This document shows positions 27,334 through 35,171 of a stretch of DNA of 64,000 nucleotides, one piece after another (the first letter of the stretch is position 1; the number at the start of each line of letters is the position of its first letter). The position numbers and the translations under genes are program-made. Source of the stretch: Azospirillaceae bacterium (GTDB taxonomy: Bacteria; Pseudomonadota; Alphaproteobacteria; Azospirillales; Azospirillaceae); contig DASQNC010000025.1 in NCBI GenBank assembly GCA_035645145.1, positions 310,001 to 374,000 of the forward strand, read 5' to 3'. Below the pieces are notes generated by a model. That model was not told where the DNA came from and ran no database searches. It saw nothing but the letters and a program-made list of their open reading frames with translations.

Positions 27334-27827
27334 CCATCTACAAGCCGTTCATTTTTTGGATAGCTGCCGCAGTTCACGGGCCATGTACACCCAGCGGAGC
27401 TACATTGCCTTCATACCTCCAGAATCTGTGGTGCCCGAGGCTACTGGGTGCAGAGGCGCATTCCTGTCGACCTACACCGGATTTTAGGTAGCGCACCCCT
27501 GCGCTTTTGCCTTGGAACACGAGAACCGTGCGAAGCACGGCGCCGCCTCGTGTACATCCTGGCCTGGCTTGAAACGGAATTCGAAGCCGCGAGAACCGAG
27601 CATGACGCGCCCTCCGAGCGGTTCCAATAGGCTGTCAGTAAGACCCGGGGCATTGCGGATCAACGGAAGACATTAGATCTCCTTCCCAAGGATTCTCAAT
27701 CTCTCGCTTTCTTGCCTTTGCCGAGCGGTATCGACATTTCCCCACACCTCCTACACCGCCGTCCTCGGCGTGGAATTGGATCATAAATTTAGTGTGCTTG
27801 ATAATGGATTTGCTACCCTAGGGCGCC
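27334..27827. other. 494-base spacer after tRNA-Ser with changed composition
   Basis: The GC bias of the neighbours is lost from about 27335 onward. A short plus-strand frame at 27448-27630 (60 codons) has no recognisable product and no good ribosome site. No integrase fragment, no repeat of the tRNA 3' end and no insertion-sequence end was found. The AT-rich segment just before 27828 probably holds the promoter of the HNH-like gene. Confidence 0.5.
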
Positions 27828-28508
27828 ATGGAGTTTATTCAGCCGTTCTCCGACAAGCGCCACCTCGCCTTCTGCATTCACTGCGGTGGGCACCCTGATA
27901 CGCTCGACCATGCACCTTCGAAAATTCTTCTAGATAAGCCGTATCCACCGCACCTTCCTCAGGTGGGCGCGTGTCGGGCCTGCAACGTTGGGTTCTCTGC
28001 CGATGAGGCTTATGTCGCCTGCTTGGTCGAGTGTGTCCTCAATGGGTCGACGAAGCCGGAAGACCTGAGGCGAGAGAAGGTCAAGCAGTTGCTGCTACGT
28101 CGCCCGTCCATGCGCGGTCTCATGGAAGACGCCTTTGGAACTGACCTTTTTGGCCCTGTGTTCCGCCCTAATTTAGAGCGTGTTCAGCGGGTTGTCTTGA
28201 AGTTGGCGCGTTGTCACGCTGCCTACGAGAACTCAGAGCCACAGCTGGACGCACCATCGTCCATAACCATTCTTCCATTTTTGGCTCTCTCTCCAACTCA
28301 GCGCGCTGCCTTCGAAGAGCCACCACCGTCTTCGATTTGGCCCGAAATCGGAAGCCGAGCATTTCAGCGTCTACTCGAGCCGGTTGCCACGGTGCCGTGG
28401 CTCAACGTTCAAGAAGGCCGGTATCGATACCTCGTAACGGTAACCGGTGGGCTCGTTGTCCGAATGGTTTTGAGCGAATACCTCGCCTGCGAGGTCGTGT
28501 GGACGTAA
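27828..28508 (+). CDS. HNH-like zinc-finger protein of unknown function
   Basis: A protein of 226 residues. The N-terminal 60 residues form an HNH/treble-clef-like pattern: Cys16-x2-Cys19, then DHAPSKIL (Asp27-His28), then Cys49-x2-Cys52-Asn53, followed by GFSADEAYVACLVECV. The paired CxxC and the DH are the metal and catalytic-type positions of HNH nucleases, but the second HNH His is not evident. The C-terminal 160 residues match nothing I recognise. Codon use is much less GC-biased than the flanks, which suggests transfer. Nuclease activity and a defence role are inferences only. Confidence 0.7.
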   Translation: MEFIQPFSDKRHLAFCIHCGGHPDTLDHAPSKILLDKPYPPHLPQVGACRACNVGFSADEAYVACLVECVLNGSTKPEDLRREKVKQLLLRRPSMRGLMEDAFGTDLFGPVFRPNLERVQRVVLKLARCHAAYENSEPQLDAPSSITILPFLALSPTQRAAFEEPPPSSIWPEIGSRAFQRLLEPVATVPWLNVQEGRYRYLVTVTGGLVVRMVLSEYLACEVVWT

Positions 28509-28890
28509 TCACGGTGCACTGCTCAGTATCCCCCCTTTCCGCCCTGGTCGCTAATGGCCTGGATTCAGACACGCGTTTTTCTTTCCATTGATCGACCGTG
28601 TCGGTGCCGGCCCCCGCTGCCTCGAAGACCGCATCCACATCCTCGTTCACGGCGTAGATGTCGTTCCCCCTTCCACCGTGCATCTGATCGGCATTGCCCT
28701 CGGGAGGGCCGCTGTCCAGGAAGTCGTTCCCTGCCTCGCCGTGCAGGGTGTCCGTGCCCCTGTTCCCGAAAATCCTGTCGTTCCCGCCCCTGCCGTTGAG
28801 GGTGTCGTCGCCGAGATTGCCGCTGATGATGTCCGCATTCGGCGTGCCGTTGTGGACGTCGTTGTCGCTGCCGCCGTTGAATGTCGCCAT
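28402..28890 (-). CDS. Truncated RTX (haemolysin-type calcium-binding repeat) protein
   Basis: Starting at the ATG at 28890, the first 95 or so residues are glycine/aspartate nonapeptide repeats (GNLGDDTLNGRGGNDRIFG, GEAGNDFLDSG, GGRGNDIYAVNEDVDAVFE). They end in AAGAGTDTV, a unit that in intact RTX proteins leads into further repeats. Here the frame instead runs into AT-richer DNA (from about 28590) and ends in an Arg-rich tail that overlaps the 3' end of the HNH-like gene. The tail looks like accidental read-through. The gene is therefore probably broken by the insertion or deletion that created the island edge. RTX proteins are normally type I secretion substrates. Confidence 0.65.
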   Translation of the reverse strand: MATFNGGSDNDVHNGTPNADIISGNLGDDTLNGRGGNDRIFGNRGTDTLHGEAGNDFLDSGPPEGNADQMHGGRGNDIYAVNEDVDAVFEAAGAGTDTVDQWKEKRVSESRPLATRAERGDTEQCTVITSTRPRRRGIRSKPFGQRAHRLPLRGIDTGLLER

Positions 28891-29446
28891 AGCGCCCTCC
28901 CACCGGGGCACTGGCCGGCGCACGCTTGGCACCGGACCAGGCACACCCTAAGGCTGCGAAGCATAGGCTTCGAGACTTCGGGTCCGGCAGTGCGGGCGTG
29001 GGCTTATGTCCGCAAGTGCGTGGGAGCCGGACATCCCACCGGGCGGGGGGCGGGGCTGCCCCCCCTTTTCCGAGGTGCTATCCGCCCTCCGATCAAGCCC
29101 ACGGCCCGGCCATCCCCAAAGTTCGGAAGAGGTTGAGCGGACACACCCCGCCGGCCCCGTCCGATGGATCATGGCTTGACCACATGCCCCTCCCCCGCGT
29201 CCGTGCTGAAAACCACACAAACTCCCCAGGCGACCTCCGGTGAGGAACCACATCCCGGACGCGAGAGAGACACCAAAGTGCAACACACAGTAAAATTCTT
29301 GTTAAGAATGCATTTAAGAGTTGAATCAGGCCGGTTTTAACCGTAGCTGCGTGGGCTGGAAATGGGTGCCTCGGCAGTCGGATCGCGCCAGCGGGATGCA
29401 CTGGCGGACAGCAGCCAAAAGCACGGTCCGTAGAAGGAAGGACGGA
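28891..29446. other. 556-base spacer upstream of the methyltransferase gene
   Basis: No coding region is supported. It holds a G-rich hairpin (29045-29064) followed by TTTT. Near 29295-29309 lies a small perfect dyad (ATTCTT, three bases, AAGAAT) within an AT-rich patch, which may belong to the promoter of the gene at 29447. The rest is GC-rich without visible repeats. Confidence 0.45.
29045..29069 (+). terminator. Possible intrinsic terminator in the RTX-methyltransferase spacer
   Basis: The arms GGGGGGC and GCCCCCC enclose a six-base loop and are followed by C then TTTT. No plus-strand gene ends close upstream; the nearest is the HNH-like gene more than 500 bases away. Its role is uncertain. 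Confidence 0.35.
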
Positions 29447-29998
29447 ATGCAAACCATCGCCGATCTGGTGCTGACCTTATCCGGCATCGTCGTACTGGGA
29501 GCCTTCACTTGGGCCACGCGGAAACACTTCGTGACCGCCAAAGCCCCGGTCGAGTTCAAGGTGATTTCCCTGGTGTCCATCACCGCATTCGCGGCGTTCC
29601 TCCACCAGCTCTGGACGCTGGAACAGGGCGTCGCGGCGCACGCGCTGGGGTTGTCGCTCTTCGCCGTGGCCCTGGTGCTGTTCGCGGCGGCGATCAGGGC
29701 ATCGCGGAAGGACCGGCTGACTTTCGTGTTCGAGAAGGACGAACCCCGATTCCTTCTGAGGCACGGCCCCTACCGGGTCATCCGCCACCCCTTCTACACC
29801 TCGTACACGTTGTTCTGGATCGGGTGCGCGGTGGCAGCGGCTTCGCCGGTGTCGGCCCTCTTCGCGGCCATTCTCTTCGCCATCTACGTTGTCGCGGCCC
29901 GGACCGAGGAGGGCAAGTTCCAGCAGTCCCCCCTTGCGGCCGAATATGCCGCCTACCGGCGCGAAACCGGATTCTTCTGGCCCCGGCTGCGGGCCTAA
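29447..29998 (+). CDS. Isoprenylcysteine carboxyl methyltransferase / phospholipid methyltransferase family protein
   Basis: A protein of 183 residues with four or five transmembrane helices. The C-terminal family core is present: LRHGPYRVIRHPFYTSYTLF, then ARTEEGKF and YAAYRRETGFFWPRL, which form the SAM- and membrane-substrate site in ICMT/PEMT enzymes. Bacterial members methylate various lipids or small hydrophobic molecules; the substrate here is unknown. GGAAGGA precedes the ATG at 29447. It stands alone, between the island region and rpoH. Confidence 0.78.
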   Translation: MQTIADLVLTLSGIVVLGAFTWATRKHFVTAKAPVEFKVISLVSITAFAAFLHQLWTLEQGVAAHALGLSLFAVALVLFAAAIRASRKDRLTFVFEKDEPRFLLRHGPYRVIRHPFYTSYTLFWIGCAVAAASPVSALFAAILFAIYVVAARTEEGKFQQSPLAAEYAAYRRETGFFWPRLRA

Positions 29999-30003
29999 CG
30001 GCC

Positions 30004-30029
30004 AGGGGCGGCACACCCGTGCCGCCCCT
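30004..30029 (+). terminator. Hairpin after the methyltransferase gene
   Basis: Perfect 11-base arms (AGGGGCGGCAC and its complement) with a four-base loop begin six bases after the stop codon. No T-run follows, so it may be a weak or Rho-assisted terminator. Confidence 0.5.
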
Positions 30030-30131
30030 TCCCGCCGCGAACCAAAACCCCTGATTTTTTCAGGCCCGGCGCGACCAGAAAAGGTCACCGCTGTTGACGG
30101 CGCGGTTGCGCAATATCCCGATTCGTGGCAT

Positions 30132-30157
30132 TGAAAAAGATCGGGCAATCGCCATAT
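30132..30157 (+). promoter_or_regulatory. Candidate rpoH promoter, sigma32/sigma70-like
   Basis: TTGAAA at 30132 is followed after 17 bases by ATATCT, preceded by CC (CCATATCT). The TTGAA element and the CCATAT -10 resemble both the housekeeping and the heat-shock (sigma32) consensus of alphaproteobacteria. This would fit autoregulation of rpoH. The leader to the ATG at 30337 would be about 170 bases. Confidence 0.45.
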
Positions 30158-30336
30158 CTAGGCAACTTCCCGATACACCCTGATCGACCTTGCGCCACAG
30201 GCAGAAGGTTCGTCGCGTCGCCACTGGGCCCCGCGGCGCTCATCGTGTCTGATGGCTCTCACGGACGGGGACTTTGCGCCGCTGCCTATCCGAGGCGGTC
30301 GGGATGGCTACGTGCCTGAGGAGAGATGGAAACGCC

Positions 30337-31230
30337 ATGAAGAACACGCAAGTCGCAAACGACATCATCCCGCACGAGGACGCGCTCAGCCGCGCCATGC
30401 GGGAGGCGGGCCGTTTCCCCCTCCTCACCTCCGAGGAAGAGCAGCTCGTTTCCCGGCGTTGGCGTGACAACCGCGATCCCAAGGCCATGGAGACGCTCGT
30501 GCAGAGCCATCTCCGTCTGGTTGCCAAGATCGCGCGCGGGTTCTCGGGTTATGGGCTGCCGGTGGCCGACCTTATCGCGGAAGGCCACCTGGGCCTGATG
30601 CAGGCCGTGGAGAAGTTCGACCCGGACAAGGGGTTCCGCTTTAACACCTACGCGGTGTGGTGGATCCGGGCGGCCATCCAGACCTACATCCTGCACAACT
30701 GGTCGCTGGTGAAGATGGGCACCACCGCGGCGCAGAAGAAGCTGTTCTTCAACCTGCGCCGCCTGAAGGCCCAGTTGACCGAGATGGAGGTGGGCGACCT
30801 GCGGCCGGAAACGGTCAAGGCCATCGCCGAGGAACTGAACGTGCCGGAACAGGAGGTGATCGAGATGAATCGCCGCCTGGCCGCCACGGAAAGCTCGCTG
30901 AACGCGGAGGTCGGCGAGGACGGCGACGCCCAGATGCAGGACTTCCTGGTGGACGAGCGTCCGAGCCAGGAAACGCTGCTGGCCGACCGCCAGGAACTGA
31001 CCCTGCGGCGCAAGCTGCTGGAGCGCAGCCTGGCCATGCTCAGCGACCGTGAGCGGCGCATCCTGGTGGAGCGCCGCCTCCGGGAGAACCCGACCACGCT
31101 CGAGGAACTCGGCAAGGAATACGCCGTGTCCCGCGAGCGCGTCCGCCAGATCGAGGCGCGCGCCTTCGAGAAATTGCAGAAGGCGATGCGCGTGGCAGCC
31201 CAGGCGGAGGCCCTCCCCCTCGCCGCCTGA
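30337..31230 (+). CDS. rpoH: RNA polymerase heat-shock sigma factor RpoH (sigma32)
   Basis: A protein of 297 residues. Region 2 reads [20 protein letters not shown] and [20 protein letters not shown]. The RpoH box QKKLFFNLR (133-141), found only in sigma32-type factors, is intact, and region 4.2 ends [20 protein letters not shown]. It directs transcription of chaperone and protease genes after heat or envelope stress. Alphaproteobacteria often have more than one RpoH; which paralogue this is cannot be told here. ATG at 30337 follows GGAGAG. Its long leader could hold a thermosensing structure. Confidence 0.95.
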   Translation: MKNTQVANDIIPHEDALSRAMREAGRFPLLTSEEEQLVSRRWRDNRDPKAMETLVQSHLRLVAKIARGFSGYGLPVADLIAEGHLGLMQAVEKFDPDKGFRFNTYAVWWIRAAIQTYILHNWSLVKMGTTAAQKKLFFNLRRLKAQLTEMEVGDLRPETVKAIAEELNVPEQEVIEMNRRLAATESSLNAEVGEDGDAQMQDFLVDERPSQETLLADRQELTLRRKLLERSLAMLSDRERRILVERRLRENPTTLEELGKEYAVSRERVRQIEARAFEKLQKAMRVAAQAEALPLAA

Positions 31231-31297
31231 GGCGCGCCGTGACCACCGCCCGGCCCGGACACCACCGGCGCCGGGCCTGATCCAACGGAGGCCTGAC

Positions 31298-31621
31298 GTG
31301 ACCTATTTCCCCACGATCGAGCTGGACGGGCAGACGCTCCTCCTGCTCAGCCGCGGGGCGCTCAGGTTGCAACCGGGCCAGTGGGTCCATTCCAAGACCC
31401 GCGGCTGCGGCCGTTATCTGAGGACCAACCCGCGCACGGGGTCCACATCCGTGTGCTGGGTGCGCCCCGGCGAGAACTTCGGCGCCTTCACGCAGCGCTT
31501 CCATCGCGCCTGCATGAAGGGGTTCGTTGGCCGGTACGCGCCGCGGTACGAGGCGGCCAAGGCCCTTCGGGACGCCGCCAAACGGATGCGCGAACTCGAC
31601 CTCGAACCGGTCATCACCTGA
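31298..31621 (+). CDS. Conserved-looking small protein of unknown function
   Basis: A protein of 107 residues, no signal peptide or membrane helix. It has a beta-rich N-terminal half (YFPTIELDGQTLLLLSRGAL), a central basic/aromatic part with two Cys, and a helical, Lys/Arg-rich C-terminus (YEAAKALRDAAKRMREL). GGAGG at the right distance supports the GTG start at 31298. It lies 67 bases after rpoH in the same direction and is followed by a strong terminator, so it may be in the rpoH transcript. No family recognised. Confidence 0.65.
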   Translation: MTYFPTIELDGQTLLLLSRGALRLQPGQWVHSKTRGCGRYLRTNPRTGSTSVCWVRPGENFGAFTQRFHRACMKGFVGRYAPRYEAAKALRDAAKRMRELDLEPVIT

Positions 31622-31646
31622 CCGCCGTCAACAATGCCCGCCATCC

Positions 31647-31681
31647 GGCCGGCACCCGCCCGGGTTGCCGGCCCTTTTTTT
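31647..31681 (+). terminator. Intrinsic terminator after the rpoH-downstream gene
   Basis: The arms GGCCGGCA and TGCCGGCC enclose an 11-base loop and are followed by C then seven T residues. This is a classic Rho-independent terminator, and it closes the unit that contains the 107-residue protein and possibly rpoH. Confidence 0.85.
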
Positions 31682-31776
31682 GTTCCGCGCGGGGATCCGG
31701 AACCCGGGCACCGTCCTCCTGTTGGCAGGGATCCGTGGACCATCCCAGGTCCGAAACGGATGCGAGTGAAGGAAAC

Positions 31777-32196
31777 ATGCTGAACCGGCTCAGTGTGGAC
31801 GAGGTCCGACGTATCGCCGAAACCGCGCGCGACGCGGTGGCCGCCCGCGACCGCTTGGTGGGCGGGCTTCACAACATCGACCTTGGCGACCAGACGGACG
31901 AGCGCGGGTCGCGCAATCCCACCGACATCGACACGCTCAAGGTGATCGACCAGGCCGGCGGCGATGCGCGCTACGAGGCCCTGAAGGAAGCAATCCAACG
32001 CCTGGGCCCCGATGCCCGCCAGGAATTGAAGGCGCTCTACCTCCTTGGCCGGGGCGATTACACGGCCGACCAGTGGACCCAGGCGATGGACACCGCGGCC
32101 CAGAGCCCGCCGTCGGCCGACATCGACTATCTGTCCGAACGGTTGAACCTGCCGGAAGACCTGATGAAGGGGTTGCACAAGCTGCGGGCGCTTTAA
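31777..32196 (+). CDS. DUF3775-like protein
   Basis: A protein of 139 residues, mostly helical and cytoplasmic. The segment ARQELKALYLLGRGDYTADQ followed by W and a stretch of Ala-rich helix, then DIDYLSERLNLPEDLMKGL, resembles the DUF3775 pattern. Function is unknown. The ATG follows GAAGGAAAC. It stands alone between two hairpins (31647 and 32224), implying its own promoter in the 95-base spacer upstream. Confidence 0.6.
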   Translation: MLNRLSVDEVRRIAETARDAVAARDRLVGGLHNIDLGDQTDERGSRNPTDIDTLKVIDQAGGDARYEALKEAIQRLGPDARQELKALYLLGRGDYTADQWTQAMDTAAQSPPSADIDYLSERLNLPEDLMKGLHKLRAL

Positions 32197-32223
32197 AACC
32201 TTGGAATAGGATGCGAAGCGAAA

Positions 32224-32251
32224 GCGGCCGGCGGTTCCATCCGCCGGCCGC
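32224..32251. terminator. Bidirectional hairpin between convergent genes
   Basis: Perfect 11-base arms (GCGGCCGGCGG and complement) with a six-base loop lie between the DUF3775-like gene (plus) and the small membrane-protein gene (minus, ending 32273). It is GC-rich with only a short pyrimidine tail, so it may serve both directions. Confidence 0.6.
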
Positions 32252-32272
32252 TTCCATTCCGCGGTGCACGGG

Positions 32273-32695
32273 TTAGCGGCGGATTGCCCGCCGTTGCGCC
32301 AGGGCGAACCCGGCCACCGCACCGGCCTGGGCAAGGACGAGCACGATCCCGGCCGCCGAGAGCACCGGCCCGGCGACAAGGGCGAGCGCCACGCTCCCCG
32401 CCACCCACGCCCAGTTCAACCACACGAACAAGGGCCGCAAGGCCGTCCGGCGTCCGCCGGGGCGGCCGAGCAGCATCAGGAACGCGGCCTCCAGCAGCAG
32501 GAAACCGCCCAACATCTGGAACCCGAGTGCGACGGCGGGATCACCGGCCAGCGCCGGCACCAGCAGACCGGCGGCGCGGTCGGCGAACAGCAGGCAGTCG
32601 ATCCCGGCCAGGGCCTGGAAGATCGCCTGGAACAGGAAGGGACGGGACAGGCCGTCGATCCGGCCGGGAACGGTCGCGATGGTGCGGGTCGTCAT
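32273..32695 (-). CDS. Four-helix membrane protein of unknown function
   Basis: A protein of 140 residues with four predicted transmembrane helices. Notable segments are FQAIFQALAGIDCLLFADRA and LFVWLNWAWVAGSVALALVA. No family recognised. The start at 32695 is preferred over the ATG at 32704 because GGAAGG is correctly spaced from it. The gene is divergent from an XRE-type regulator with a perfect dyad in between, so it is probably that regulator's target. Confidence 0.65.
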   Translation of the reverse strand: MTTRTIATVPGRIDGLSRPFLFQAIFQALAGIDCLLFADRAAGLLVPALAGDPAVALGFQMLGGFLLLEAAFLMLLGRPGGRRTALRPLFVWLNWAWVAGSVALALVAGPVLSAAGIVLVLAQAGAVAGFALAQRRAIRR

Positions 32696-32754
32696 GGCGT
32701 GCATCCTTCCGTCACGCTTGCGATGGGCACAGCCTGGGCACCCGCCCGCCGCCC

Positions 32755-32779
32755 CGCAATTACGTGCCGGGTAATTGCG
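32755..32779. promoter_or_regulatory. Perfect 9-7-9 dyad, likely operator for the XRE regulator
   Basis: CGCAATTAC at 32755-32763 and its exact complement GTAATTGCG at 32771-32779 are separated by seven bases. The arms are AT-rich in a GC-rich background and lie in the 114-base divergent spacer between the membrane-protein and regulator genes. That is the usual place for autoregulated XRE operators. Confidence 0.65.
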
Positions 32780-32809
32780 CCGCCGCCGCCCGGATGGGAC
32801 AAATGGGGC

Positions 32810-33655
32810 ATGGCGACCCCCATCCCGTCCCGGACCCCGAACCAGGGCACCCGCACGAGCTTCGGGGACATGCTGCGGAGCTGGCGCCGGATCCGTCGGT
32901 CGAGCCAGTTGGATCTGGCGCTTGCCTGCGGCGTGTCGCAACGGCACCTGAGCTTTCTGGAGTCCGGCCGTGCCCGGCCCAGCCGCGGCATGGTCCTGAA
33001 CCTCGCGTCCGCCCTGGACATGCCGCTGCGCCAGCAGAACGCGCTGCTGCTCGCCGCCGGCTACGCCCCCGCCTTCGGCCAGCGCCCGCTGGATACCGCC
33101 GACATGCGGCCGGTGACGGCGGCGGTGGAGCGCATGATGGCCCAACAGGCGCCCTACCCGGCCCTGCTGGTGGACGCCGCCTACAACCTGCTGCGGGCCA
33201 ATGCCCCCGCCGTCGACCTGCTCGCCTTCCTGCTTGGCCGGGCACCGGCCCCCGACGGACCGGCGCCGAACCTGGTCCGCCTGCTTTTCGACCCCGACGG
33301 CCTGCGCCCCCATGTCGAGGATTGGCCGGTCACGGCGGCGTGGATGGTCCGGCGCCTCCGGGCGGAACTCGCCGGCGGGCATGGCGCCGGGGCGGGCGGG
33401 GATCTGGCCGCCCTGCTGTCCGATCCGGACATCGTGTCCGGTTTCGCCGACACCGGCGACGGGGCGGCCGACCTCCCGCCCGCACTCGTGCTCAAGCTGC
33501 GGCAGGGCGAGGTCCGGCTGGCGCTCCTGTCGATGATCGCGACGGTCGGCACGCCGCTGGACGCCGTGGCGCAGGACCTGCGGTTGGAGTTCTTCTTCCC
33601 CGCCGACGCGGCGACCGACCGCTGGTTCCGCGACCGGGCCGCCGCGTCGGGTTGA
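32810..33655 (+). CDS. XRE-family transcriptional regulator with MmyB-like ligand domain
   Basis: A protein of 281 residues. The N-terminal Cro/CI helix-turn-helix (about 10-75) contains SQLDLALACGVSQRHLSFLE and the family arginines of SGRARPSRGMV. The rest is the MmyB-like ligand-binding domain (PAS-like), with QQAPYPALLVDAAYNLLRAN and the late block GEVRLALLSMIATVGTPLD. Such regulators control a divergent neighbour, often an oxidoreductase or transporter; here the neighbour is a small membrane protein. The domain may bind a fatty-acid-like or other small ligand, but this is not settled. Confidence 0.88.
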   Translation: MATPIPSRTPNQGTRTSFGDMLRSWRRIRRSSQLDLALACGVSQRHLSFLESGRARPSRGMVLNLASALDMPLRQQNALLLAAGYAPAFGQRPLDTADMRPVTAAVERMMAQQAPYPALLVDAAYNLLRANAPAVDLLAFLLGRAPAPDGPAPNLVRLLFDPDGLRPHVEDWPVTAAWMVRRLRAELAGGHGAGAGGDLAALLSDPDIVSGFADTGDGAADLPPALVLKLRQGEVRLALLSMIATVGTPLDAVAQDLRLEFFFPADAATDRWFRDRAAASG

Positions 33656-33663
33656 GGGCGCCC

Positions 33664-35007
33664 CTACAGCCCGAAGGGGAAGGTATCCGGCGTGGCGCCC
33701 GACGGCGGCGCCGACGGCAGCGGGCGGACGGCCCGGCTCGTGTCGAAGTAGACGTAGCGGTCGTATTGGCTCACCAGCCGGCAGGGGATGTAGTGGCTCC
33801 ACCGCTCGGTTTCCGGCCGGTAGACCACGCCGATGAACCGCTGCAGCATCGGGCGGCCCAACTCCGTCAGCCCGTCCGGGGCCTCGTCGCCCAGGGCCAG
33901 GACAAAACGCGAAAGGCCGGCATCATGGCATGCCCGCTCCACACTGTCGGGCAGCGACGGAACCACGTCCCGGATCCGGACGGGCTCGCCCCAATCGTCG
34001 GCCGCCGCGACCGTACCCGCATGGGTCCCGAAACCCACCAGCCGGACCGCCCTTCCGGCCCCGCTCCGGTCATCCCCCCAACGTTCGCGGCAGAGCTGGC
34101 CCAGGTTCAGTTCCCCACGGTCCGCCATGCCCGTCGCGCGCGCATCGCCGATGTGGGAGTTGTGCGCCCATACGACGGCCTTGGCGCCGGGCCGCCAGTC
34201 CAGCAGCGCCTGCAGACTGTCCGCCATGTGGGTGTCGCGCAGGTTCCATGTGTCCTCCCCACCCAGGTACAGGGCGCGGTAGTAGCGCTCCGCATCCGCC
34301 ACCAGCCGGGCGTTCTGGGCGGCGTCGAAATACTGGGCCCCACCCTGGCCGGCATACTCGATGCGCTTTTCCAGGAGGTCGCGCAGTGTGGCGAGCACAC
34401 CCTGCTCGCACCGGCCGAACCCTTCCGACAGGGCGGCACGGCCGTACCGTTCCGGACGGTCCTGCCAGGGTTCCAAACAGGCGTAGCGTTTGCGCGCGGC
34501 CTTCCCCGTTTCGGGATCGATCCTGTCCAGGTAGTTCAGGACGGCCTGGATCGACGCCCGCATGCTGTAGAGGTCCAGGCCGAAGAATCCGACCTTGGCC
34601 TCGGGGTCCGGAACCCCGTCATTGTAGGCACGCATCCAGCCGATCAAATCCGCCATTTCCCGGTTCCGCCACATCCAGGTGGGGAAGCGCTGGAACGGGG
34701 GACCGTCCGCCGTCGAGGGCCGAGCGCCACCGCGCACCACCGCATCCACCTGCGCGGCATCCGGCCAGTCGGCCTCCACCGCGACGATGGTGAAGCCGTG
34801 GCGTTCGACGAGCCGGCGGGTGATGGCGGCCCGCGCCCGGTAGAATTCGGACGTCCCGTGGCTCGACTCGCCCAGCAGCACGATCCGCGCGCTGCCCAGA
34901 TCGTCGAAGGCGTCCGCGAACACGGCATCGTCCGGGTCCGGCAGGGGCCGGGCCGCCCGCGCGATACGATCCGCCAGCACGCCGCGGGCGGGTGTGTGGG
35001 TGTCCAT
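33664..35007 (-). CDS. Erythromycin esterase family protein
   Basis: A protein of 447 residues. The catalytic-site motif LLGESSHGTSEFYRARA (44-60) and the later VVWAHNSHIGDARATGMADR are the hallmarks of the family, giving the two His and Glu residues used in EreA/EreB hydrolysis. Many chromosomal members do not inactivate macrolides and have unknown substrates, so resistance should not be assumed. It converges on the XRE gene with eight bases between stops and is divergent from the RNase Z gene. Confidence 0.85.
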   Translation of the reverse strand: MDTHTPARGVLADRIARAARPLPDPDDAVFADAFDDLGSARIVLLGESSHGTSEFYRARAAITRRLVERHGFTIVAVEADWPDAAQVDAVVRGGARPSTADGPPFQRFPTWMWRNREMADLIGWMRAYNDGVPDPEAKVGFFGLDLYSMRASIQAVLNYLDRIDPETGKAARKRYACLEPWQDRPERYGRAALSEGFGRCEQGVLATLRDLLEKRIEYAGQGGAQYFDAAQNARLVADAERYYRALYLGGEDTWNLRDTHMADSLQALLDWRPGAKAVVWAHNSHIGDARATGMADRGELNLGQLCRERWGDDRSGAGRAVRLVGFGTHAGTVAAADDWGEPVRIRDVVPSLPDSVERACHDAGLSRFVLALGDEAPDGLTELGRPMLQRFIGVVYRPETERWSHYIPCRLVSQYDRYVYFDTSRAVRPLPSAPPSGATPDTFPFGL

Positions 35008-35171
35008 GCGAGCCCCTCGTCTTGTCCGGTGTCCGGCTTGGCGGGATCGCGCAAGCAACCGATGCATGGGGGGCGAGTTCCCGGACCGGCCAGAGGCGGG
35101 CGTGGCAACTTCCACCGGGGTTTCGGGTTCTTCTCCGGCCAGGGCTCCGGCATGCGGTGGGCGTGGAATCG

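Noticed and set aside
27448-27630. A 60-codon frame after tRNA-Ser
   Set aside because: No ribosome-binding site, no recognisable family and mixed composition; not enough to call a gene.
27334-28600. Attachment-site repeats of an integrative element at tRNA-Ser
   Set aside because: I searched by eye for a second copy of the tRNA 3' end (GGTTCGAATCCC and neighbours) up to the RTX junction and found none; no integrase gene is present either.
33664-35007. Calling the erythromycin-esterase-family protein a resistance gene
   Set aside because: Only the fold motifs are visible; chromosomal members commonly have other, unknown substrates.
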